Positions 1-8,643 are shown, counted from the stretch's first letter. The stretch: DNA of 64,000 nt from Bog-532 sp963775825 (GCA_963775825.1 CAVZKY010000083.1:16595-80594); one strand, 5' to 3'. A program made the numbers and translations. The notes: generated by a model not told the origin, from the sequence alone.

Positions 1-714
1 GATCGCCAGCGCACCGAACGGGAGCTGATGGCCTCACGGGCGCGCCTGGTCACCACCTTCGATGCCGCGCGTCAGCGGGTCACGCGGGACCTGCACGACG
101 GCGCCCAGCAGCGATTCGTGAGCGCGATCATCAACCTGCAGCTGGCCCAGCAGAAGTTGGCCGCGGAACCGCAGCGGGCCAGGGAACTGCTCGGCCTGGC
201 CCTCGGCGACACCCAGTGGGGGCTCAGCGAGCTACGCGAGATCGCGACGGGGATCCATCCCGCGGTCCTGACCCAGCGCGGCCTGGCCGCTGCGCTGGCC
301 GGCTTCATCGCCAGGCTCTCCGTGCCGGTTGAGCTCGAGCTGCCCGAGCGCAGGCTCCCGGGCCCGATCGAGGCGAGCGTCTATTTCTTCTGCTCCGAGG
401 CACTCACCAACGTGGTCAAGCACGCCCGGGCCCGCTCTGCCCGGGTGTGCGTAGCCACCCGCGAGGCGGAGTGCACCGTAGAGGTGGGCGACGACGGCAT
501 CGGCGGCGCCTCGGCGCGATCTGGCACGAGCGGGCTGGCCGGGCTGCGTGACCGCATCGGCGCGCTGAACGGGATCATGGAGATCGTCAGCCCGGCCGGC
601 GGCGGCACCGTGCTGCACGCACGAATTCCGCTTTCCCTGGCCCGGGCGTATGCGGATGTGCCCGGCGGCCGGGGCCCCGGGCCTGTGTCGGCGAAGCCGC
701 CGCCCGCGCTATAG
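1..714 (+). CDS. NarL-type sensor histidine kinase, 5' end cut by window edge
   Basis: The frame is open from base 1, so the sensor region lies outside the window. What remains is the kinase core of a HisKA_3 (NarL/DegS-type) histidine kinase. The H-box TRDLHDGAQQRF contains the phosphorylatable His at bases 94-96. It is followed by the HATPase boxes: SEALTNVVKHA (N box), DDGIGG (G1) and GLAGLRDRIGALNG (G2). The last ~20 residues are Pro/Gly-rich and probably disordered. The stop is 33 bases before the LuxR-type regulator on the same strand, so the two should be a cognate two-component pair. The signal it senses cannot be told from this fragment. Confidence 0.93.
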   Translation, partial: DRQRTERELMASRARLVTTFDAARQRVTRDLHDGAQQRFVSAIINLQLAQQKLAAEPQRARELLGLALGDTQWGLSELREIATGIHPAVLTQRGLAAALAGFIARLSVPVELELPERRLPGPIEASVYFFCSEALTNVVKHARARSARVCVATREAECTVEVGDDGIGGASARSGTSGLAGLRDRIGALNGIMEIVSPAGGGTVLHARIPLSLARAYADVPGGRGPGPVSAKPPPAL

Positions 715-746
715 CGCCGGCCGGGCGGGCGGCATAGCTTTGTAGC

Positions 747-1409
747 GTGAATCCGCCCGAGCAGATTCGCGTGATAGTCGGTGAAGACCAGCCCTTCGTC
801 CGGGAGGGGGTCGTACGCGTCCTGCAGGACAGCGGGTTCAACGTGGTCGCCGCCGCGGCTGACGCGCGCGATCTGGTCCAGATGGCCGGGGCATACGGCC
901 CGGACGTCGTGATCGCGGATATCCAGATGCCGCCGGATCATGCCGATGACGGGCTCCGGGCGGCCCTGCAGATCCGTGCCGCCCGCCCAGCGGTAGGCGT
1001 GCTGGTGCTGTCGCAGTTCCTGGAGGACAGCTACGCGTTCAACCTCGTCGCCGACGGCGCCCAGGGCGTCGGCTACCTGCTGAAGGAAAGAGTCGGCGAT
1101 CTGCGCGTGTTCACCGACGCGGTACGCCGGGTGGCCGGCGGCGGGTCGGTACTCGACCCGGATGTGGTCGCGCGGCTGGTGGGCCGTAAGCGGAAAGCCA
1201 GCCCGGTCGACGGCCTGACGCCGCGCGAGCGGGAGGTCCTGGGGCTGATCGCCGAAGGCTGTTCCAACGTGGGCATCGCACGCGAACTGATGGTCACCGT
1301 GGCCGCTGTGGAACGGCATGTGACCAGCATCTTCGGCAAGCTCGGCCTGCATCGGTCGGCCGAGGCGCATCGCCGCGTCCTCGCCGTTCTCACCTATCTG
1401 CGGGCCTGA
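747..1409 (+). CDS. NarL/LuxR-family response regulator
   Basis: A 220-residue two-domain response regulator starting at GTG. The receiver domain (about 7-125) has the acidic pair ED at 13-14 and the phospho-acceptor Asp58 in VVIADIQMP. The DNA-binding domain (about 150-215) is a LuxR/GerE helix-turn-helix with LTPREREVLGLIAEG and the recognition-helix region VAAVERHVTSIFGKLGL. Its position directly after the histidine kinase makes it the likely output of that kinase. Target genes are unknown; the adjacent receiver-only gene and msrB are candidates by position only. Confidence 0.93.
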   Translation: MNPPEQIRVIVGEDQPFVREGVVRVLQDSGFNVVAAAADARDLVQMAGAYGPDVVIADIQMPPDHADDGLRAALQIRAARPAVGVLVLSQFLEDSYAFNLVADGAQGVGYLLKERVGDLRVFTDAVRRVAGGGSVLDPDVVARLVGRKRKASPVDGLTPREREVLGLIAEGCSNVGIARELMVTVAAVERHVTSIFGKLGLHRSAEAHRRVLAVLTYLRA

Positions 1410-1436
1410 CGCGCCGGGCCAGCCACCGGTCCCTGG

Positions 1437-1793
1437 TCAGCGGGAGAAGAGCGCCGCGAGGTTGGTGACGGCCAGGTCCTCCTTGGGCACGAGGCCGACC
1501 ACCGCGGGCGTGGCCAGGATCGGGGCCGGAACAAGGCTGACATCGGCCGAGGTCAGCACGATCCTGGCCCGGGGACAGGTCGTGGCCAGCGACGTGGCCA
1601 CCGCGAACCCGTCCAATCCGGGAAGGTTGACGTCCAGCAGTATCCCGTCCGGGCGTCCCCGGGCCGCGGCGGCCAGCGCCTGCTCGCCGTCCGCGGCCGC
1701 CTCGAGCAGGTCGAAGCCGCGTTCGGCCAGTAGCGCAGCCGCCGTGGCGCGGAAGCGCGGGCTGTCGTCGACGATTAGAATCCGGCTCGCCAC
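1437..1793 (-). CDS. Single-domain response regulator (receiver only)
   Basis: A 118-residue CheY-like receiver with no output domain. The acidic pair Asp9-Asp10 (ILIVDDS), phospho-acceptor Asp54 (ILLDVNLPG), the conserved Thr/Ser (VLTSADVS) and the Lys in LVPKEDL are all visible. It converges on the LuxR-type regulator, ending 27 bases from it. Receiver-only proteins usually act by protein contact or as phosphate sinks; a phosphorelay with the neighbouring kinase is possible but only inferred from position. Confidence 0.88.
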   Translation of the reverse strand: MASRILIVDDSPRFRATAAALLAERGFDLLEAAADGEQALAAAARGRPDGILLDVNLPGLDGFAVATSLATTCPRARIVLTSADVSLVPAPILATPAVVGLVPKEDLAVTNLAALFSR

Positions 1794-1808
1794 CTAGCGA
1801 ATACTGGC

Positions 1809-1907
1809 GGTTCACCAGCTCGTCAGCAATCGGGTGAACCCCACAATCCGTGGCGGCGCAGCCCGGTCAGGCAATGGATTGGGCCGGTTACGGGTTCACC
1901 TAGGTGA
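1809..1907. promoter_or_regulatory. Candidate operator: three GGTTCACC-type half-sites between receiver gene and msrB
   Basis: GGTTCACC at 1809-1816 faces its inverse GGTGAACC at 1833-1840, and a third copy at 1893-1900 overlaps the perfect 12-base palindrome TCACCTAGGTGA (1896-1907). All lie in the divergent gap between the receiver gene (leftward) and msrB (rightward). The spacing and repetition suggest a dimeric regulator site; the regulator is unknown. Confidence 0.45.
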
Positions 1908-1933
1908 CGGCGTCAATAGAGGGGACAGAACCG

Positions 1934-2434
1934 ATGCATCGCGCAAAGGACAGCACCAGCACCGGCTCAGCGGCTGAGATCCAGAAGCCCGACGAGCAGT
2001 GGCGGCGGGACCTGACCGAGGAGCAGTACGGCGTGCTGCGCCGGGGCCGCACGGAGCGGCCGTTCACCGGCGCGTATGTCCACAACAAGGAGAACGGCTG
2101 CTATTGCTGCGCGGGTTGCGGGAGTGAGCTGTTCCGCTCGGACGCCAAGTTCGAATCCGGTACCGGCTGGCCGAGCTTCTACGAGCCGGCTATCGCGCAG
2201 GCCGTCGAGCTGCGGACGGACCGCAGCCTGTTCATGCGCCGCACCGAGGTCCGCTGCCGCCGCTGCGGTGGGCATCTTGGCCATGTTTTCCGGGACGGGC
2301 CGGCCCCGACCGGCGAGCGCTACTGCATCAACTCGTGCGCGCTGGCCTTCGAGCCCGGCGCGGAGGCTGGGCCAGGCGGAGACGACGGCGGGCCGGGCGG
2401 AGACGACGGCGGGCCAGGAAACCGGGGGATCTGA
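1934..2434 (+). CDS. msrB: Peptide-methionine (R)-S-oxide reductase MsrB
   Basis: Reduces the R epimer of methionine sulfoxide in proteins and so repairs oxidative damage. From ATG 1934 (166 residues) the zinc-binding pairs are Cys59/Cys62 and Cys108/Cys111, the substrate region is SGTGWPSF, and the catalytic Cys131 sits in RYCINS. ATG 1934 is preferred over an in-frame GTG at 1904 because GAGGGGAC lies about 8 bases upstream, whereas the GTG falls inside a palindrome. After the fold ends, a short tail repeats GPGGDDG twice. The gene stands alone, divergent from the receiver gene. Confidence 0.92.
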   Translation: MHRAKDSTSTGSAAEIQKPDEQWRRDLTEEQYGVLRRGRTERPFTGAYVHNKENGCYCCAGCGSELFRSDAKFESGTGWPSFYEPAIAQAVELRTDRSLFMRRTEVRCRRCGGHLGHVFRDGPAPTGERYCINSCALAFEPGAEAGPGGDDGGPGGDDGGPGNRGI

Positions 2435-2449
2435 CCAAGTGTCTTGCAG

Positions 2450-2771
2450 GGCGCAAGCCCCTGGCTTCAGTCGTGGGGTTAGCCCGGAACGGCGGGTAAG
2501 CTATGGTTCGCGCGTATGCGCATACCGCCGGGCTGGCGGAACGTGAAGCCTGTGGAGCGGGTGCAAGACCAGGGAAAACCCTGGCGGTCTGTGCTGAAGC
2601 AGGAACCCCCACGGAGCGGCAGCTAGGCACTTCCTCTCCCGTGGGAGAGGCCAACGAGCGGGGCGGGCTATACCGGACACCAAACCGGTGCCCGCCCCGC
2701 CTATGCTGGGCGTGCCTAGCTGTAAACCGCTCCGTGGAATCCCCCGGCTTTAGCCGTGGGGAGGATGTCAA
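2450..2771 (+). mobile_element. IS200/IS605-type remnant without transposase (PATE-like)
   Basis: Two related hairpins bound the segment. The left is CCCC-TGGC-TTCA-GTCG-T-GGGG (2458-2478); the right is CCCC-CGGC-TTTA-GCCG-T-GGGG (2741-2761), followed by AGGATGTCAA. The left stem keeps pairing through G-U wobbles. The right hairpin plus GAGGATGTCAA is the typical right end of IS605/IS1341-type elements. No tnpA or tnpB frame lies between, so this is a non-autonomous or decayed copy of about 320 bases. The exact left boundary is not certain. Confidence 0.7.
2538..2771 (+). ncRNA. Omega-RNA-like guide scaffold of a TnpB element
   Basis: Bases 2609-2630 are the reverse complement of 2712-2737 apart from a TAAA bulge (2723-2726), giving a 22-base-pair stem. 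Inside it, a GCGGGGCGGGC/GCCCGCCCCGC hairpin spans roughly 2659-2700. After the long stem comes GAATC and the terminal hairpin at 2741-2761 ending GAGGATGTCAA. This long-range stem plus terminal hairpin at the element's right end matches the established layout of TnpB omega-RNAs, whose guide is the flanking DNA (here from 2772). The 5' end is a guess. No TnpB is encoded in the window, so any partner would act in trans. Confidence 0.6.
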
Positions 2772-2780
2772 ATCAACTAC

Positions 2781-2960
2781 ATGCTGATCATGAAGAACGC
2801 GCAGTCCGAACTGGTCGCTATCGGCCCGGTGTCTATTGAGTACCAGGCCGCGATGCTTCGCGACGAAATCGAGGAGAGCTCCGACTGGACATCCGTCGGC
2901 ATCGCCCGGGTACTGACCCAGGCCCAGGCCCGCGCCGTCATGAACCCGCAGACGTCCTGA
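2781..2960 (+). CDS. Short hypothetical protein (59 aa), possibly a truncated gene
   Basis: An open frame beginning MLIMKNAQSEL and ending QTS, with ordinary codon use for this genome and an amphipathic middle. I do not recognise a family. The frame is closed by TAG at 2751, inside the IS right end, so the insertion may have removed an original 5' part. No clear ribosome-binding site exists other than the element's own GGAGGA at 2760-2765, which sits 15 bases upstream of the ATG. It converges on the GNAT gene. Confidence 0.35.
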   Translation: MLIMKNAQSELVAIGPVSIEYQAAMLRDEIEESSDWTSVGIARVLTQAQARAVMNPQTS

Positions 2961-2985
2961 CCGCCGCCGATCCGGCGGGCCCCGG

Positions 2986-3459
2986 TCACAGCCGCGGGGA
3001 GAGGGCGGACCGCCTGGGGTCGGTGAAGCCGAGGGAGCGGTAGAGGGGCTGGCCGTCCGGGGTCGCGTGCAGGTCAACGACGGGCACGCCTGCCGCGCGC
3101 ATCCATTCGACCAACTGGCTGACCGCGGCCCGGCCGTAGCCCCGGCTGCGGAAGCCAACGTCGGTGCAGGTGTTCGCGATGTAGCCGCGCCGACCGGTGA
3201 GGTTCCGCATGCCCAGCAGGTGCGGGTTCAGCCAGCCCACCGCGCAGGCGGCCAGGCCTGTGCCGTCCGGCTTATCCACGACGAAGGCCGCGAACTCCCC
3301 GGTGTCGCGCAGCCGGGACCGGAAGTACCCGGCGCTGCGCCGCCGCCAGGTCTCGTCGAGCCCGCTGACGTCGTTACCCATGCCCGCGAACATCACCACG
3401 CGCAGCCGGGTCAGTTCCGCCGCGTCCTCGGGGGTCGCCCGCCGGGCAGTCTCGGCCAT
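2986..3459 (-). CDS. GNAT family N-acetyltransferase
   Basis: A 157-residue single-domain acyl-CoA-dependent acetyltransferase. The acetyl-CoA loop (motif A) is visible as DVGFRSRGYGRAAV, preceded by the beta strand GYIANTC and followed by the C-terminal LYRSLGF, typical of the fold. Substrate is unknown. It is transcribed leftward toward the IS remnant and starts 63 bases from the 3' end of sucB, with no sign of an operon partner. Confidence 0.88.
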   Translation of the reverse strand: MAETARRATPEDAAELTRLRVVMFAGMGNDVSGLDETWRRRSAGYFRSRLRDTGEFAAFVVDKPDGTGLAACAVGWLNPHLLGMRNLTGRRGYIANTCTDVGFRSRGYGRAAVSQLVEWMRAAGVPVVDLHATPDGQPLYRSLGFTDPRRSALSPRL

Positions 3460-3521
3460 AAGCCGAGTGTTTCGTGCCTGACCACCGAGCTCACCTCAAT
3501 AACGCGCCCCTGGGGTTCGGC

Positions 3522-5111
3522 CTAGAGGCCGAGCTCGGCCTCGAAGCTGCCTTCCTCCAGGCGCTCCCTGACCGCGGTCAGGAACCGGGCCGCGTCGGCC
3601 CCGTCCACCAGCCGGTGATCGTAGGTGAGGGCCAGGTACACCATCGAGCGCACCGCGATGACCTCACCGAGGGCCGGGTCGTCGACCACCACCGGGCGCT
3701 TGACGACGGTCCCGGTGCCGAGGATGCCCACCTGCGGCTGGTTGATGATGGGCGTGTCGAACAGCGCGCCGCGGCTGCCGGTGTTGGTCAGCGTGAACGT
3801 CCCGCCGGACAGCTCATCCGGGCTGACCTGCCCGGATCGCGTCCGCGCGGCCAGGTCGGCGATCTTGCGGGCCAGGCCGCCCAGGTTCAGGTCGCCGGCG
3901 TTGTGGATGACCGGCACCATCAGGCCGCGCTCGGTGTCCACCGCGACGCCGAGGTGCTCGGCGTCGTGGTAGGTCACCTGGGCGTTGGCCGTGTCGATCA
4001 CCGCATTCACCATCGGGTAGGCCTTGAGCGCCTCCACCGCGGCGAGCGCGAAGAAGGGCAGGAAGCTCAGCTTGACCCCCTCGCGGGCCTCGAAGTCAGC
4101 CTTGGTCCGGTCCCGTAGCCGGGCGATGGCGGTCACGTCCGCCTCGACCACGGTCGTGAGCTGCGCCGACGTCTGCAGGGACTCGACCATCCGCTGTGCG
4201 ATCACCTGGCGCGGCCGGGACAGCCGCTGGGTGGTACCGCGCAGTCCCGACGGGATGAGCGCCGGACGGGACGGCGCTGTGGGCCGCGCCGCGCCGCCAC
4301 CAGCAGGAGCGGCCGACGCCGCGGCGGCGGGCGCGGGCGGTGCGGCGGGCGCGGGCGGTGCGGGCGCGGGCGGTGCGGCGGGCGCGGGCGGTGCGGGCGC
4401 GGGCGGTGCGGCAGCCGCGGCGGGCGCTTCGACCGGCCGGGCCGCCTCGGCCTCGCGCCGGGCGCGGGCGGCGTCGAGCACGTCCTGCTTGCGGATACGG
4501 CCGCCGACTCCGGTGCCGGACACCGATTCCAGGTCCACGCCGTGCTCGGCGGCCAGCTTGCGGACCAGCGGCGTCACGTACGGCCCGTCGCCGGTGGGCA
4601 GCGGGGTGGGTGTCGTGATCTGGCCGCCCTGGGAAACCGGCTGGGCCGGGCCTGGCGGCGACCAGGCCGGGGCGGATGCCGGGGAAGCGGAGCCGTCACC
4701 GTAACCGCCGCCCTGCCCTGCGGCCGAGCCGTTGCCGGAGGCGGGGGAGCCGGAAGTGTCGCCGCCGTATCCGTCCGGCTCGGGAGCGGACGGCTCGGCC
4801 TGGGAACTGGCCGGGGCTGGGGCGGGCTGAGCCGGGCCGCCCGGCGCGCCAGAGCCGTCGGCCGGAGCGTCCGCGCCTTCCTCGATCACCGCGAGCTGCG
4901 CACCCACCTCAACGGTCTCGTCCTCGCCCACGGAGATGCCCCGCAGCACACCGGCCGCGGGGGAGGGGATCTCGGTGTCGACCTTGTTGGTGGACACCTC
5001 GAGCAGCGGCTCGTCCGCCTCCACGCGCTCGCCTTCCTTTTTCAGCCAGCGCGTGACGGTGCCCTCGGTGACGCTCTCGCCGAGCTGTGGCATGGATACC
5101 GAGACCGACAT
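3522..5111 (-). CDS. sucB: 2-oxoglutarate dehydrogenase E2, dihydrolipoamide succinyltransferase
   Basis: Transfers succinyl from lipoamide to CoA in the TCA-cycle 2-oxoglutarate dehydrogenase complex. The 529 residues show one N-terminal lipoyl domain (1-80, lipoyl-accepting Lys43 in STNKVDTE). A long Pro/Ala/Gly-rich swinging linker follows. Next is the E3-binding domain (YVTPLVRKLAAEHGVD to GGRIRKQDVLDAA), a second Ala/Pro repeat linker, and the catalytic domain ending TYDHRLVDG with His499 and Asp503. Many actinobacterial SucB proteins carry two lipoyl domains; this one has one. It lies 61 bases downstream of lpdA on the same strand, so E3 and E2 are likely co-transcribed. Confidence 0.95.
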   Translation of the reverse strand: MSVSVSMPQLGESVTEGTVTRWLKKEGERVEADEPLLEVSTNKVDTEIPSPAAGVLRGISVGEDETVEVGAQLAVIEEGADAPADGSGAPGGPAQPAPAPASSQAEPSAPEPDGYGGDTSGSPASGNGSAAGQGGGYGDGSASPASAPAWSPPGPAQPVSQGGQITTPTPLPTGDGPYVTPLVRKLAAEHGVDLESVSGTGVGGRIRKQDVLDAARARREAEAARPVEAPAAAAAPPAPAPPAPAAPPAPAPPAPAAPPAPAAAASAAPAGGGAARPTAPSRPALIPSGLRGTTQRLSRPRQVIAQRMVESLQTSAQLTTVVEADVTAIARLRDRTKADFEAREGVKLSFLPFFALAAVEALKAYPMVNAVIDTANAQVTYHDAEHLGVAVDTERGLMVPVIHNAGDLNLGGLARKIADLAARTRSGQVSPDELSGGTFTLTNTGSRGALFDTPIINQPQVGILGTGTVVKRPVVVDDPALGEVIAVRSMVYLALTYDHRLVDGADAARFLTAVRERLEEGSFEAELGL

Positions 5112-5172
5112 TGTTCCCGTGACTCCTTCGTTGTCCGCCGCTCCCGAAAGCGGGCGGAGGATGGACCCGTGC

Positions 5173-6582
5173 TTAAGCGTGTACGTGCAGGGGCTTGCCG
5201 GCCAGCGCCAGCATCGCCTCGCCCATGATTTCCGACTGGGTGGGGTGCGGGTGGATCAGCTGCGCCACATCGGACGGCTCCGCGTCCCAGTTGTAGATGA
5301 GCTGGCCCTCGGCGATCAGCTCGCCGACCCGGCTGCCGACCAGGTGGATACCGAGCACCTGGCCCGGCGTGCCGTCTTCCTGCACTGCCGCGATGACCTT
5401 CGCCGCGCCCTGCGTCTGCAGGATCACGCTCCGGCCGTTGCCGCCAAGCGGGTAGCTGAACTCGGTGACCTGGAGGCGGCGCTCAGCGGCCTGGGCCGAG
5501 GTGATGCCGACCGAAGCCACTTCCGGCTCGGAGTAGGTGATGCGCGGTACCCCGTCGTAGTCGATCGGGGTGACGTCCAGGCCCCCGATCCGCTCGGCGA
5601 CCAGGATGCCCTCGGCGAAGCCGACGTGGGCGAGCTGCGGCGTGGCGATGAGGTCGCCCACCGCGGAGATGCTCTGGACGCTCGTCCGGCAGTACTCGTC
5701 GACCTTGACGTAGCCGCGCTCCATCTCGACTCCGGCGTCCTCGTAGCCGAGGCCGGAGGAGACCGGGCCGCGGCCGACCGCGACCAGGAGCAACTCCGCG
5801 TCGAGCGTCTTGCCCCCGGCCAGCGTGACGGTCACGCCGCCGTCGGTGTGCTTGACGCTCTCGAACCGGGCGCCCAGCTCGAAGGCGATGCCCCGGCGGC
5901 GGAACGCCCGCTGCAACAGCTTCGCGCTCGACTCGTCCTCCAGCGGCAGGAGCTGGGGCATCATCTCGACGATCGTCACCTCGGAGCCGAACGACCGCCA
6001 CACGCTCGCGAACTCGACCCCGATGACGCCGCCACCGAGGATGATCACCGAGCTGGGTACCCGCCCGTAGCACAGCGCGTCATCGCTGGAGATGACCCGC
6101 TCGCCGTCGATGTCCAGGCCGGGCAGGCTCCGCGGCACCGAGCCGGTGGCCAGCACGATGTGCTCCGCCTCGTACACCGTGTCCCCGACCTGGACCTGGG
6201 TCGGTGAGACCAGCTTGCCGTAGCCCTCGATGGTGTCGATCTTCCGGCTGGCGATCGTCGACTGCAGGCCCTTCCAGAGCCGCTCGACCACCTTGTTCTT
6301 ATAGGCCTGCACGCCCGAGATGTCGATGCCCTCGTAGCTGGACCTGACGCCGAACGCTTCGCTGTCCCGCGCCTGGTCGGCGATCTCCGCGGAATGCAGC
6401 AGTGCCTTGGTGGGGATGCATCCCTTGTGCAGGCAGGTCCCCCCGACCTTGTCCTTCTCGATCAGTGCCACCCGCTTGCCCAGCTCGGCGGCACGCAGCG
6501 CGCAGGCGTACCCTCCGCTGCCGCCGCCCAGCACGACGATGTCGTAGCCGCCCTCTGCCACGGAACGCTCCCTATCTGCCAT
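5173..6582 (-). CDS. lpdA: Dihydrolipoyl dehydrogenase (E3)
   Basis: FAD-dependent enzyme that reoxidises dihydrolipoamide with NAD+ for the 2-oxo-acid dehydrogenase complexes. The 469 residues show the FAD-binding VVLGGGSGGYACA, the redox-active disulfide Cys50/Cys55 in GGTCLHKGC, the NAD-binding VIILGGGVIGVEFA, and the C-terminal His-Glu pair in HPHPTQSE. It sits between pepA and sucB, all leftward, a gene order common in Streptomyces relatives. Confidence 0.96.
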   Translation of the reverse strand: MADRERSVAEGGYDIVVLGGGSGGYACALRAAELGKRVALIEKDKVGGTCLHKGCIPTKALLHSAEIADQARDSEAFGVRSSYEGIDISGVQAYKNKVVERLWKGLQSTIASRKIDTIEGYGKLVSPTQVQVGDTVYEAEHIVLATGSVPRSLPGLDIDGERVISSDDALCYGRVPSSVIILGGGVIGVEFASVWRSFGSEVTIVEMMPQLLPLEDESSAKLLQRAFRRRGIAFELGARFESVKHTDGGVTVTLAGGKTLDAELLLVAVGRGPVSSGLGYEDAGVEMERGYVKVDEYCRTSVQSISAVGDLIATPQLAHVGFAEGILVAERIGGLDVTPIDYDGVPRITYSEPEVASVGITSAQAAERRLQVTEFSYPLGGNGRSVILQTQGAAKVIAAVQEDGTPGQVLGIHLVGSRVGELIAEGQLIYNWDAEPSDVAQLIHPHPTQSEIMGEAMLALAGKPLHVHA

Positions 6583-6707
6583 TCAAAGTTGCTTCCATCT
6601 TTTCACCCGGGGAGGACCGCCCGAAGGCGAGTATCCGCAGCGCGTGCCGCCCTACCGGAGTGAGTCTGCCCACCCTGGGCGTGCTTACCCGGCGTTTTCC
6701 GGCACGG

Positions 6708-8291
6708 TCACTCCGCCGTGAGCTTGCCGTCCGCGAGATCCTCCGCGATTCGCACCAGCGCCCGCGTCGCTGCGCCGGTGCCGCCGCGCGGGGTGTAACC
6801 GTACGGGTCCGAGTCGTTGAAGGACGGCCCGGCGATGTCGAGGTGCGCCCAGGGCACGTCCCCGGGGACGAACTCCCGCAGGAACAGGCCCGCGACCAGC
6901 ATGCCGCCGCTCCGGTCGGCCGACACGTTGGCCAGGTCGGCGACGGCCGAGTCCAGGCCCTTGCGCAGCTCGCCGGGCAGCGGCATCGCCCATGCGGCTT
7001 CGCCGGCCTGGGCGCAGGCCGCGGCCACCTCGGCGGCCAGCGCGTCACCGTTGGCCATCACCCCGGCCACGCGGGGGCCGAGCGCGACGAGCTGCGCCCC
7101 GGTGAGCGTCGCGACGTCGATGATCAGGTCGGGGGAGTCGTCTGCCGCTCGGGCCAGCGCGTCGGCCAGGACGAGCCGCCCCTCGGCGTCGGTGTTCAGC
7201 ACCTCGACCGTCTTGCCGCCGTGGATGGTGATCACGTCCGACGGCCGCTGTGCGGATCCGCTCGGCATGTTCTCTGCCAGCGGCAGGTAGCCGACCACGT
7301 TGACGGCGGGCCGCAGCACCGAGATGGCCTGCAGCGCGCCGAGCACCGCGGCGGCCCCGCCCATGTCCGATTTCATCCATTCCATCGACTTCGGCGGCTT
7401 GAGCGACAGCCCGCCGGAGTCGAATGTGATGCCCTTGCCCGCGAGGACCAGCGTCCGGGTGGCGTCGGGGTGGCTGTATTCCAGCCGGACCAGCCGGGGC
7501 GGATGCACCGAGCCCTGGCCGACGCCGAGGATGCCGCCGTAGCCGCCGGCCGCCAGCTCCGCCTCGTCCAGCACTTCGATCCTCAGCCCGCAGGCGGCGG
7601 CGACCCGCTCCGCCTCGGCCGCGAAGGTCACCGGGACCAGGTCCGACGGGCCCGTGTTGACCAGGTCGCGGACCAGGGTCACGGCGTCGGCGAGGATCTG
7701 CGCGCGGTCCGCGGCCGCCTGCGCCGCAGCCCCACCCGCGGCGGTCAGCAGCGTCAGCGCCGCGTCGGTGCTGACGCCCGTGGTCCGGTAGCGCCGGAAC
7801 GCGTACCCGCCGAGCAGCGCGCCGATCGCTACGGCCTCGATCTCGGCGGTGTCGCGGGCCGGCAGGGCCAGCGCGATGCGGCGCTTCCCGTTGCCCGGCA
7901 CGTGGCCGTTGGCGCCGTCCTCCTGCGGGGCGGCGAGGCCGACGGGCCGGGCCGCGGTCAGCACCCGGACGGCCGCACCCGCCGCGCGCCGCAGCGTCTC
8001 CGGATCGAACTGCTCATCCGGGCTGCTGCCGCCCGCGCCGGGGGCGCCCAGCCCGACGGCCACGATGACCGGTGCCGGGAGCTGCCCGGCGGCCGGGATC
8101 TTGGTGATCTCCTCGGTCCGGCCGGTCGCGTCGAGCGCGGTCAGCAGGTCCGTCAGGGTGCCTCCGAGCGCGTCATCGACGTCCGCAGAACCGGGGGCGG
8201 GCCGCGGCCCGTCAGCCGCCTGGACCACCCCGACGATGAGGGCGTCCGCCTCGAGGTCGCGGGCCGATGTCTCGCTGGTGTGAATCGTCAT
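6708..8291 (-). CDS. pepA: Leucyl aminopeptidase (M17 family)
   Basis: Metal-dependent cytosolic aminopeptidase that removes N-terminal residues from peptides. The family signature NTDAEGRLVLADAL and the metal/active-site regions GKGITFDSGG and KSDMGGAAAVLGA are present. ATG 8291 (MTIHTSETSARD) is chosen because AGGGTGAGG lies directly upstream; a longer frame to 8411 adds 40 Arg/Ser-rich residues unlike the family. 527 residues, normal for the family including the N-terminal domain. First gene of the leftward pepA-lpdA-sucB run, though 125 bases separate it from lpdA. Confidence 0.93.
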   Translation of the reverse strand: MTIHTSETSARDLEADALIVGVVQAADGPRPAPGSADVDDALGGTLTDLLTALDATGRTEEITKIPAAGQLPAPVIVAVGLGAPGAGGSSPDEQFDPETLRRAAGAAVRVLTAARPVGLAAPQEDGANGHVPGNGKRRIALALPARDTAEIEAVAIGALLGGYAFRRYRTTGVSTDAALTLLTAAGGAAAQAAADRAQILADAVTLVRDLVNTGPSDLVPVTFAAEAERVAAACGLRIEVLDEAELAAGGYGGILGVGQGSVHPPRLVRLEYSHPDATRTLVLAGKGITFDSGGLSLKPPKSMEWMKSDMGGAAAVLGALQAISVLRPAVNVVGYLPLAENMPSGSAQRPSDVITIHGGKTVEVLNTDAEGRLVLADALARAADDSPDLIIDVATLTGAQLVALGPRVAGVMANGDALAAEVAAACAQAGEAAWAMPLPGELRKGLDSAVADLANVSADRSGGMLVAGLFLREFVPGDVPWAHLDIAGPSFNDSDPYGYTPRGGTGAATRALVRIAEDLADGKLTAE

Positions 8292-8643
8292 CCTCACCCT
8301 GCCGATGCTAGTGCCTGACCCGGTGCGCGCCCGCCATGGCTGCCGGGCGTCATGGCTGCTCCGCCGCCTGCTGCGATGAAATCCGGTGCGTGCGGCGGAA
8401 CGGTATGACACGGGCTGGCGTGCCGCATTCGCTGGCAGGCGGCAGATGCCGGGAAAGCGGCACCTGGGACCAGCGGGACGACTGGCGCATTACTGAATTA
8501 GACCCTATTTCACTACAGCGCTAACTACCCAAGTCCCCGCACAAAAAGCCACACCATTCCCCGCATTTACCCTGTTCCCGTCGCGTCGACCAGGCACCGG
8601 GCCCGGCTATTGTCGAATCGGCGGCCACCAGCCTGGAGGTTCC
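8292..8643. other. Divergent intergenic region, no gene seen
   Basis: 352 bases between pepA (leftward) and the FTR1-like membrane gene (rightward). The part around 8490-8570 is A+T-richer than its surroundings and probably carries promoters. No convincing frame or RNA structure was found. GGAGG at 8635-8639 lies 5 bases before the GTG at 8644. Confidence 0.5.
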
